51,771 nt of DNA from a virus. This document shows, piece after piece, positions 18,461 through 26,408 of the stretch. The notes under the pieces are model-generated. The model saw only the letters and a list, made by a program, of their open reading frames with translations. It was not told the DNA's origin and searched no databases. The stretch is taken from the IMG/VR virus record IMGVR_UViG_3300025671_000094, positions 1 through 51,771 of that record. The stretch is one strand, 5' to 3'. The stretch's first letter is position 1. Each line of letters begins with the position of its first letter. The translations under genes and the position numbers were made by a program.

Positions 18461-19273
18461 CTACTCTCCTTTAGTTAGCGGTCCACCACCATAAGATAAT
18501 TTGTAAACATCACCACCCGCTGATTTATATTCTACTTTAGATAATGGTCCAGCCATACCACCGCCGTATAGGTTTAATTCATTTATCATTTTACCCATTT
18601 TGCGCCTGTCGTTTTGAGGATATTCAAAATCGCTTTCGCTATATCCTTCTCTCTCTTGATTTCCGCGTACATAGCTATCAGATTTTTTATTTAATGCTTT
18701 ACTAAGTCCTCGGAATTTTAAACGATCTATATTTTTTTGTACAGCTTCATTTACATTTTTAAGATTACCATCAGCAGCATACAATGGTCCAACATGACCA
18801 CCATCACTAAAGAAACCAAACATTTTAGCTAGTGCAAGTCCACCTACAATAGGCGCTAACGGACTAGCCATAGCTGCTGTTGCCATACTGCCTAGCCCAG
18901 TCCCCCCTGTTGCTAACCCTGCTTCTACCATTGCCGGTGCACCACCTTTCAATGCTATTGACATAGGTGCGCCAGCTTGTTTTGCAACTAACGCTGCTTT
19001 ATCTGCACCAGAACCAATAACTGCTGAAGCCATTTGTGGTGACATACCAGTTCCTGCTTGTGCAATTGGAGTTACTTGTGGTGTAAAAAAATCTTTTATT
19101 TTTGGAATTGTTGTATCTACTAAATTATTAGTAGACTTAGTTAATGCATAATCACCTATTTTTTCTGTAACAGAAGGATCTTTTTTAGGCATAACTGGAC
19201 GAGGAGTTTCCATAGGGGTCATTCGTGATGTTTTTAACTTTTCACGATCATCAGGAAATCTTAGCATAACCAT
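18461..19273 (-). CDS. Putative internal virion protein (270 residues)
   Basis: This protein has a central Ala/Gly-rich, weakly hydrophobic region (about residues 85-160, including MVEAGLATGGTGLGSMATAA). That region could insert in a membrane, as with T7 gp14-type ejection proteins. It ends in several Gly-rich YAADG or YGGG segments (DGGHVGPLYAADG, YGGGMAGPL, YGGGPLTKG). The family is not recognised. It is preceded by a coupled gene and followed within 1 nt by the next. Ejection-protein status is inferred from composition and position. Confidence 0.55.
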   Translation of the reverse strand: MVMLRFPDDREKLKTSRMTPMETPRPVMPKKDPSVTEKIGDYALTKSTNNLVDTTIPKIKDFFTPQVTPIAQAGTGMSPQMASAVIGSGADKAALVAKQAGAPMSIALKGGAPAMVEAGLATGGTGLGSMATAAMASPLAPIVGGLALAKMFGFFSDGGHVGPLYAADGNLKNVNEAVQKNIDRLKFRGLSKALNKKSDSYVRGNQEREGYSESDFEYPQNDRRKMGKMINELNLYGGGMAGPLSKVEYKSAGGDVYKLSYGGGPLTKGE

Positions 19274-19275
19274 AA

Positions 19276-19875
19276 TTACTTACCCCCTGATTGTGTAGTT
19301 GTAGTAGATCTAGGCGCTGCACCTGTAATACGACCAAAGAAACGATCAAGCGCAGTATCTTGTGCAGATAACTCAGCTTGTGTTTGTTGTTGCAAAGAAG
19401 AACCTACGTCACCTAATTGTTGTACACCTGTATCTGCAAACTCTTGTCGCTGTTTTTGGTATTCACCTGCACGGCCTGCTAAAGCAGATGCCATAGCTTT
19501 TTGAGAACGAGCAGAACCTAAATTGCCAGCAGCTGATGCAGTTCCCATTTTGTTACCTAATAGTCCTTGAAGCGAAGCTTGCTCTGCTGCTGCAGTATCA
19601 TAAATACCTGTGCCTTTAATTTTATCTTCTGCAAAAGTTTGGCTAGCAGTTAACGCATCTTTTTGTTGTTGATTTAAGGAAGCTACTACTTTTGAAGGGT
19701 CTAATGCCTGTTCAGAAAGCAATTCTTTAGCCATACCTAAACCATACTTTAAATCAGGTTTAAATTCTTCATCAATCCCTGATACAGTAGTTGATGTGCC
19801 GCCTCCTCCTTTATACACTGTTCGCGCACCATAAGGTGCATAAGCATCTCCAGTGAGTCTACTCATTAAAATCAT
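19276..19875 (-). CDS. Putative internal virion / head-tail core protein (199 residues)
   Basis: This protein is rich in Ala, Gln and Ser, with long amphipathic helices (for example QQQKDALTASQTFAEDKIKG and AGEYQKQRQEFADTG). It resembles small internal core proteins of podoviruses (the T7 gp14 position). The ATG at 19875 has a GGAGAAG ribosome-binding site; a second ATG three codons in is possible. It directly follows the acetyltransferase-like gene. Enzymatic motifs are absent. Confidence 0.5.
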   Translation of the reverse strand: MILMSRLTGDAYAPYGARTVYKGGGGTSTTVSGIDEEFKPDLKYGLGMAKELLSEQALDPSKVVASLNQQQKDALTASQTFAEDKIKGTGIYDTAAAEQASLQGLLGNKMGTASAAGNLGSARSQKAMASALAGRAGEYQKQRQEFADTGVQQLGDVGSSLQQQTQAELSAQDTALDRFFGRITGAAPRSTTTTQSGGK

Positions 19876-20349
19876 TTACTTCTCCTGTATCACGCCTCTA
19901 ACTGAAACGTGTAGTGCCGCATCATAGCGGTGTTGCAAGAAACGACCATAATCAAGGGCTTCTTGCTCGCCCATGATTGAGTCGGAACGCCATTGTTTGC
20001 CACCATGTTTTTCAGTATGTGCAATCATAGCATCAAATAAGCGATAGATAGTATAAGCGTTATTATGGTCATGATCCACAATACAATCTTTAACATCCAT
20101 TATATATTCGTTATTGTAATAATTAATAAACGATTCAGCAGAAAGAAAACCCCTTAGCGTTCCATCGATATAGTCTCCTATAACAAGTGCATGAGGGGTT
20201 GTTTTTTGTTTTTCTATTAACTCAAGAAAATACTTTATCCATACTGCTTCATTACGAGAGTATCCAAAATGATATTCATTATCTTGCGTTGATTTATTCA
20301 TAAGCTGAATAGCTTCTAATACATTATTGTCCTCTAGTTTTTTTATCAT
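19876..20349 (-). CDS. GNAT-like acetyltransferase-fold protein
   Basis: This 157-residue protein has the outline of a GCN5-related N-acetyltransferase. It has an N-terminal helix-turn with MIKKLEDNNVLEAIQLM, a central strand pair VIGDYIDGTLRGFL, and a C-terminal half with a helix after a glycine-containing strand (KHGGKQWRSDSIMGEQEA). The canonical acetyl-CoA loop (Q/R-x-x-G-x-A/G) is not clearly visible, so catalytic competence is doubtful. Small GNAT-like proteins are often found beside tail genes in marine podoviruses, where their role is unknown. It lies between tail-tip and ejection genes, suggesting tail assembly or modification of a virion protein. Confidence 0.5.
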   Translation of the reverse strand: MIKKLEDNNVLEAIQLMNKSTQDNEYHFGYSRNEAVWIKYFLELIEKQKTTPHALVIGDYIDGTLRGFLSAESFINYYNNEYIMDVKDCIVDHDHNNAYTIYRLFDAMIAHTEKHGGKQWRSDSIMGEQEALDYGRFLQHRYDAALHVSVRGVIQEK

Positions 20350-20350
20350 A

Positions 20351-21010
20351 TTACCAAATCCAAAGCTCTATAAACCCAGGCTGTCCTGCCTCTGCAGTTA
20401 AAAACTGACCCGTTGCTGCTGCACCTCCTGCACCTATTGAATAGGTTAACACCTTTCCACCAACAGTTGAGCTTTTTATATAAGTACTTACTAACGATCC
20501 CGGTTTTCCACTCATAGTTGGATAAGATGTAATATTATTACCTGCATATCCAGTACGCCCTTGGCCTCCTTCTGCACCTTTGCCTGCTTGAACAGAACCA
20601 CCTGTTGATCCACCAGTAATTCCACTAAATGATTTTTGGCCAGCCGTACCTCCTTTAGCGGTTATTGAGAGGCTTAGAGAACTGTTACTAATTGCAGTAT
20701 CGCCACCTGCACCACCACTAGGATAAGAAGGATCGGAGTCACCTTGACCTGGAGTTTCAACTCCGCCTCCACCACCTCCTCCTGAAGCACGAATATAGAT
20801 AGCTATTGCGCCAGTAGGTATTGTATAAGAAGTCCCGCTAGTTAAAGTAGTAACTACCTGAGGGCAATTAACCGCTATTGCAAGCGCTTCTTGATTAGCA
20901 TTTACTTGGGCTAAAACATCGCCTACTCCAGTTCTAAAGTCACCTTCGTTTGTTGCAGTAGAAGTTACTAAGGCCTGTACTGTTGATAGTGTTTTACCAT
21001 TAATTGTCAT
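20351..21010 (-). CDS. Glycine-rich tail-tip protein (possible receptor-binding)
   Basis: This 219-residue protein has an N-terminal region of about 50 residues (FRTGVGDVLAQVNANQEAL) and then YTIPTGAIAIYIRASGG, followed by a long glycine-rich domain (about residues 75-205) ending in PGFIELWIW. This layout is typical of glycine-rich tail-tip or receptor-binding domains, where Gly-rich strands pack into a compact bundle with variable loops. It follows directly after the 1144-residue tail protein, with one base between them. Receptor binding is inferred from composition. Confidence 0.58.
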   Translation of the reverse strand: MTINGKTLSTVQALVTSTATNEGDFRTGVGDVLAQVNANQEALAIAVNCPQVVTTLTSGTSYTIPTGAIAIYIRASGGGGGGGVETPGQGDSDPSYPSGGAGGDTAISNSSLSLSITAKGGTAGQKSFSGITGGSTGGSVQAGKGAEGGQGRTGYAGNNITSYPTMSGKPGSLVSTYIKSSTVGGKVLTYSIGAGGAAATGQFLTAEAGQPGFIELWIW

Positions 21011-21011
21011 A

Positions 21012-24000
21012 TTAAAATCCCCTTACGATTCCATAAATAGTCCCCGATCCATTGGTTGTAAGACTAGTTGTGCCAACAGAAGTTGCATACGCCGTAGTTG
21101 ACGTAGTGCCTGTAAGCTGTACATTAGTAATCTGTTCGTATGTATTTGTATAGTTATAAAGACCTGGAATTGATTGTTCAAAAAATTCTTCTATGTTTAC
21201 TGCATAGGCTTGTAAAGAAAAAGCAGTAAAAGAAGGTATATTTGTACCATCTGCAGTAAACTTAACTTCAAATCTTTGTCCTGCTTGAGCAGCGTTAAAT
21301 TCAACTGCAGGGTCAATAAGTCTAAGAATTTCAGCTTGGTTTAAATACATACTAGTTCCAATACCTAGAACTTCTTGTCTTGAGTTATTATTAGACCCAG
21401 CGCTATAAAAGTCTACCCCGTCTACTCCAACGTAAAAAGTAGTTGTTTGTGCAGAAGTAATATCATCTACTACAAAGACTTCAATGTTACCACCGTCAAT
21501 AGAATAGCCTGTATTAGCAGTAAAAACAGGGTAATAAAATCGTTTAGTTCTAAGATTATTAGTTCCTGAATTAGACGCTGAGTCTACCTGTACTGAAAAA
21601 CGATAACGTAAATCTGTAGTAGCACTGCCGCTAGTTACAACACTACCATCAGCACTACCAGAGCCTACAATAAGATTATTAAGTCCATCAGTATAATCAT
21701 CAACAGTTGTTCTATGTGTACGTGTAGCAATTGCTGAACCATCTAATGTAAGAATATTTTTAGATCCAATTACAAGAGTATCAACATCAATTTGATCTGC
21801 TGTAATTGATTTAGAAGTAATAGCAGCTGAAACAATACTAGATGCTATTAAACCACCTCTAATATCTACATTATTAAACTCAGCATTACCGCTAGCCCTT
21901 TGTATTTGCCAGCCAGAACTGCCTGTTACATAGTTATCTGATTGTATATTAGTGCCAAAGTTTACAGAAGCAATAGGCGCATTAAACGATACTGTAGCTG
22001 TAGAATCAGTTGGGCCTTTAGTAATCCTATAACGAGCAGACCAAAACAAAGCTGTTGTACTAGTTATATTTACAACAACAGGTTGTGTCTGCCAACCACT
22101 AGTGAGGTTTGTAAAAATGCCTGTGTTAAAGTTGTAATCAGTAGCTGATGGAGTCCCAGGTGAAGAAGCACTAGCAGTCGAATAGTATACTAGACCACTT
22201 TCTAATTCAGCACCATCAGCACCCGCAGCACCGTTAGTGCCGTTTGATACAAGCAATTGAGGAGCTGTCCAATCAGCTGCAACTACGCTATCAGTAGCAG
22301 TATTTGCAGAAGCAACAGCAATGCAAAAATATAAATCATCAGTTCCTGATGGGTTTATTCCGCTCCAACCGTTACCTAAATCATTGTTGTCCCAAGTTCC
22401 TGAATTAAAAGTCCATGTTCTCGTAGTGTTAGGTTTATCAGTTGCTGCAAGCACTGAAGCACTTCGTTTATATGCATTTACTACAGCAGTATTAACGCCG
22501 TTAGCGCCATCTTGTGTAAAGATTTGTGCAGCAGACCAATCAGCTGCAACTACATTGTCAGTAGCACTTGTACTGCTAGCAATTGCAACACACACGCTTA
22601 GTATTGTATTACTTCCTTTAGTTGGAATTTCACCAAGAGTCCAACTGTTTCCACCATCTATATTACTCCATGCAGAAGTAGCAAAAGTATATGTGCGGGT
22701 TGTAATAGGTGCGTCAGTTGCTACAGCCGAACCCCATTTATAAGCATAAACTACTGCAGTGTTAACCGCAGGTGCTCCATCAGTTCCATCAGTCCGTTGT
22801 GCAAAGACAACAGGTGTTATTGGACTTCCAAAGTTTACACTTGCACTTAGTTCCAAAGGTGTGCCACTAGCTACGCCCGATACTCTATATATTTTATCAC
22901 CATCAAGTGATAAAGAAGGTACGCTAACAGACCATCCGCTTGGAATACTAGCGCTATTTACTTCTTTTGTTGCAAAGTTATAGGTTATATTTGAAAGCCC
23001 TGTAGTTGAAACACTACTACCACTAGCAACAAGACTATATAATGCTATTTCTGCTACTGCTTCGCCTTGGATTTCAAAAGGTTTTGACCATGTAAAATTA
23101 GTAGTTGAAGGGTTTGAACTTGCTGGTTTAAATCCATTTACAGCCCATAGTGTTTCAGTACCCGTTGTATCAGAGGAAATATCTTCCCAGCCAGAAGGAA
23201 TTCCCGGCGAAGGAGTAAGGGCGTTTCCGCTATTAGGCGCAGTAGCCTCGCGCCGAAATATAATATTAGTTGTGCCTCCAGTATCTCCATCAATTCTTCG
23301 GGCAAAGATAATAGGTGTTCCAAAGTTTACACTTTCATTAGTTTTTTCAGGTGAACCACTAACTACGCCCGATACTCGGTATAATACCTCTCCATTACTT
23401 AAAGAAGGAAAACTTGTAGACCAATCGCTTGGAATATTATCTATGCTTCCTGTACTAAAGTTATAGGTTACATTTGAAAGCCCTGTGGTTGAGTTGCTAT
23501 TAACGCGATACAATACTACTTCAACTGTTGATGTTCCTTCAAGCTGAAAAGGTTCTGACCATGTAAAATTAGTAGTTGCAGGATTAGCGCTTGCTGCTTT
23601 AACCCCGCTAACTGCCCATAATGTGTCATTGCCCGTTGTATCAGAAGAAATATCCTCCCAACCATCAGGGATGCCTGTTGAAGGCGAAAGAGCGTTTCCA
23701 CTATTAGGCACACCATCCTGACGCCGAAATATAATATTGGTAGTTGCACCAGTAAGACCAGTAGCACCAACTGCGCCGTTTTCTACCATTTTTACAGGTT
23801 GTGACCAAACAAGGCTATCATCAGTACCAGTAGATCCTACTACAGTTGCTATAGCAGTACAAATATAAACTGGATCGCTACCTGCAGGTATTCCCGCAGA
23901 CCATACTACAGTATCTGGATCATCAACATTTCGAGTAGGAGGTGTTAACGTAGTTGTAGAAAAATCATATGATCCACCAGATGGTTGACCCGGAGTAGTT

Positions 24001-24446
24001 GCTAACCGAACAAATGCTTCACATACAAAAGAGCTATTACCATTAACTGCAAGAATAGTAGGAGTAGACCAACTAGTAGCTGGTATAATTTCACTTTCAA
24101 CGTTAGCAGAAATATTAACTAATGTTATCCATAAATAATCTCCATTAGCAGTAGTTGAAGCACTACGCTCCCAATTAGAAGTTCCAATAGGAAAATTAAC
24201 TCCTGTAAAGGTAGCTGATTTATAATTATAAGTAAGCTCTTGAGCAATAGAAGTCGGAGTAGCACCATCTGTTCTTGTATAAAGATAAAGAGTAGCTGCA
24301 CTAATCCCATTTAAACTAATATTAGCTGGCGTAGATGCTGCATTGATACTTGGAGCAAGCAATCCTTTGTTAATAGCCTCAGTAACTTGATTCGCCCAAG
24401 AATCTTGTGGGCTATCCCCAGAAATTGGTGGACGAATAATACTCAT
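21012..24446 (-). CDS. Tail fibre / tail tip protein with tandem repeat domains
   Basis: This 1144-residue structural protein has repeats running through the first 700 residues. A domain beginning TTNIIFRR and containing GWEDISSDTTG and TTNFTWS is present twice. An intervening domain (TGLSNVTYNF, YRVSGV.SG, VNFG) is also present twice. A third type (VNTAVV.AYK, ATDNVVAADW) is present twice. After a short collagen-like GTNGAAGADGA comes a segment with NYVTGSSGWQIQRASGNAEF and DIRGGLIASS, the signature found in central tail fibre (lambda J-type) C-terminal regions. The end (about 250 residues) is likely the distal binding domain. The start overlaps the stop of the preceding gene (24446). Confidence 0.75.
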   Translation of the reverse strand: MSIIRPPISGDSPQDSWANQVTEAINKGLLAPSINAASTPANISLNGISAATLYLYTRTDGATPTSIAQELTYNYKSATFTGVNFPIGTSNWERSASTTANGDYLWITLVNISANVESEIIPATSWSTPTILAVNGNSSFVCEAFVRLATTPGQPSGGSYDFSTTTLTPPTRNVDDPDTVVWSAGIPAGSDPVYICTAIATVVGSTGTDDSLVWSQPVKMVENGAVGATGLTGATTNIIFRRQDGVPNSGNALSPSTGIPDGWEDISSDTTGNDTLWAVSGVKAASANPATTNFTWSEPFQLEGTSTVEVVLYRVNSNSTTGLSNVTYNFSTGSIDNIPSDWSTSFPSLSNGEVLYRVSGVVSGSPEKTNESVNFGTPIIFARRIDGDTGGTTNIIFRREATAPNSGNALTPSPGIPSGWEDISSDTTGTETLWAVNGFKPASSNPSTTNFTWSKPFEIQGEAVAEIALYSLVASGSSVSTTGLSNITYNFATKEVNSASIPSGWSVSVPSLSLDGDKIYRVSGVASGTPLELSASVNFGSPITPVVFAQRTDGTDGAPAVNTAVVYAYKWGSAVATDAPITTRTYTFATSAWSNIDGGNSWTLGEIPTKGSNTILSVCVAIASSTSATDNVVAADWSAAQIFTQDGANGVNTAVVNAYKRSASVLAATDKPNTTRTWTFNSGTWDNNDLGNGWSGINPSGTDDLYFCIAVASANTATDSVVAADWTAPQLLVSNGTNGAAGADGAELESGLVYYSTASASSPGTPSATDYNFNTGIFTNLTSGWQTQPVVVNITSTTALFWSARYRITKGPTDSTATVSFNAPIASVNFGTNIQSDNYVTGSSGWQIQRASGNAEFNNVDIRGGLIASSIVSAAITSKSITADQIDVDTLVIGSKNILTLDGSAIATRTHRTTVDDYTDGLNNLIVGSGSADGSVVTSGSATTDLRYRFSVQVDSASNSGTNNLRTKRFYYPVFTANTGYSIDGGNIEVFVVDDITSAQTTTFYVGVDGVDFYSAGSNNNSRQEVLGIGTSMYLNQAEILRLIDPAVEFNAAQAGQRFEVKFTADGTNIPSFTAFSLQAYAVNIEEFFEQSIPGLYNYTNTYEQITNVQLTGTTSTTAYATSVGTTSLTTNGSGTIYGIVRGF

Positions 24447-26395
24447 TATCTAGTTCCTCCTTTAAGGATTTCATATTCTAATCCTGATAAACTCCAGCTA
24501 TTAGTGCCTGTTTCAGAAAGCTTATAATTAATAAATCTTCCTGATTCTCTAATATCTATTTTATAATCGTCATTAACAACAAAAGTATTAGATACTCCTG
24601 TAGTTGGATTTGCATCCTGCCCCGGTATATTTGTGCCTAACACATTTACAGTAAGGGATGCACCTGAACCTTCTATTTTCATAGCAATAGAAGCAAGCGT
24701 TTCAGTATCAAACTCTGGACTCATAGCTAAACGTCTACGTTCTACGTATGACTCGTATGCAGCACCTGCTACATTAGTGTAACTTTTATCCCCATACATT
24801 ATTTCTGTGCTATAACTAAAAATAGGAACTCGTTCGTTAGGATTATTTTGATAAGGCGCAATATCTCCTGATGTAATATTGTTTTGTAACCTTCGAATAG
24901 TCCAGTTCTCAAGTCGATAATTCCATATTAAACATTCGTTAACAGTAGTGCTAGTTCCTTTAGGGTAACATATCCATATTTCATCTTTAAATTGATAACG
25001 CAAAATAAATAATTTTTGTTCGTGTGCTTTATTAAGATTATTTATTAAATAGTTTCTTACTTTTAAAGCAGCTATTGATTTAATAGAGCCAGGATGACCT
25101 CCAAATATATACACATCTCCACTACCTACAACAATATGCTTACCATCGTATTCTTGAACTGCTTCTATTGTTTGTGCGCCATAGCTATCTGTTACTGTAG
25201 AAATAGAAAAGGGAACAACAGAACTTCCTGTTTGTTCTAGAGAATGAATAGAGTTATTAGTATAAATATACATACGACCTTGAAGCTCAGCCATATCTTG
25301 TACAGTTCCAGTTGAAGATAAAGTAAATTCTTCTGCTGTGCTTACTCCTGCTGAAAAAGGATTCCAGTTAGATGGCATAGATCCTGGCGCTGCAACATCA
25401 GATGTTCTAACAACTCCTGCAAGCCTACGAATAACTTTTGTATTTGTGCTGTTAAACTCTGTAAGATTACCTGCAATTAATAAGTTTTTGTAAGCGCGAA
25501 TAACACCACATCTTACTTTTACAGTAGTTTTAGATTGTATTTTAATAACAACAGTATCTCCTTCTAAAACTGAGCCTACAGAAAGTGTTACTGTCGTTGT
25601 ATTTGAGCTATTAGGTGGATTAGCGCAAGTAAATATAGTTTGATTTGGATTACCAGCTGCATCAGTTGAATCAGTACCTACTCCGAAAAATGTACCAAAG
25701 TTTCTAATTGTAGCTGTTTCGCCGTTAATAACAGTAACAGTTACATTTTTATCAACGAAAAGCCTATCGGCATCATCGGTGCTAGTGCCTACTGTTTCTA
25801 CAAGTTGTCCTAAGTCAAACTCAAGTGTTGTATCAAGCGAGGTAGGGTTAAATACACTAGAAATAACTTCTTCGTTAGCATAATAAGAATCCCAGCCTGG
25901 AATATCATACATAGCTAGATTAGTTATATCTTGATTTCCATCAACATCTTGTACATATAATGGTTTTTCAACTCCATTATTAATAATAAAACTAAATCCA
26001 CCGTTAAATAATGTATGTTGCCACACGCCGCCAGTAGGAATACTGTGTTTTAATACATGCCTAACAGGATTATCAGTACCATCCTCATTTTTATTTTTAA
26101 TTGCAATTATTTTTTCAAATGAACCATTTTTAGTTACTACAATGTAATATCCTTCGCCTGGATCTAAATTTGGATTATCCCAAAATGCTACATATATAAT
26201 AGAATCTGTGTTAGGTGTAGTATTATTTACATCGGTAGGTATTGCCTCTTCACCTTCCATTTTTCTTACAGCCCCATCTCTAAAACGAACATTTAAACAA
26301 TCTGTAAACATGTTTTCCGCTAAAGAAACTGCAGGCATGTCAATTACTACGCCAGCCGAAGCTATATCATTAATCGGTATTATTTGACCTGCCAT
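24446..26395 (-). CDS. Putative tail nozzle / tail tubular protein B-like
   Basis: This 649-residue protein begins MAGQIIPINDIASAGVVIDM and has an early NVRFRDGAVRKMEGEEAIP segment. That opening recurs in podoviral tail tube or stabilisation proteins of the T7 gp12 / P22 gp10 type. The rest is beta-rich with repeated aromatic-strand patterns (FILRYQFKDEIWICYP, CLIWNYRLENWTIRR), consistent with a beta-propeller-like nozzle. An AAGGAG precedes the ATG. It is separated from the tail adaptor candidate (37894-38763) by an 11-kb insertion of fibres, lysis genes and ribonucleotide reductase. Assignment is by resemblance and order only. Confidence 0.5.
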   Translation of the reverse strand: MAGQIIPINDIASAGVVIDMPAVSLAENMFTDCLNVRFRDGAVRKMEGEEAIPTDVNNTTPNTDSIIYVAFWDNPNLDPGEGYYIVVTKNGSFEKIIAIKNKNEDGTDNPVRHVLKHSIPTGGVWQHTLFNGGFSFIINNGVEKPLYVQDVDGNQDITNLAMYDIPGWDSYYANEEVISSVFNPTSLDTTLEFDLGQLVETVGTSTDDADRLFVDKNVTVTVINGETATIRNFGTFFGVGTDSTDAAGNPNQTIFTCANPPNSSNTTTVTLSVGSVLEGDTVVIKIQSKTTVKVRCGVIRAYKNLLIAGNLTEFNSTNTKVIRRLAGVVRTSDVAAPGSMPSNWNPFSAGVSTAEEFTLSSTGTVQDMAELQGRMYIYTNNSIHSLEQTGSSVVPFSISTVTDSYGAQTIEAVQEYDGKHIVVGSGDVYIFGGHPGSIKSIAALKVRNYLINNLNKAHEQKLFILRYQFKDEIWICYPKGTSTTVNECLIWNYRLENWTIRRLQNNITSGDIAPYQNNPNERVPIFSYSTEIMYGDKSYTNVAGAAYESYVERRRLAMSPEFDTETLASIAMKIEGSGASLTVNVLGTNIPGQDANPTTGVSNTFVVNDDYKIDIRESGRFINYKLSETGTNSWSLSGLEYEILKGGTR

Positions 26396-26408
26396 TTACT
26401 TCTCCTTG

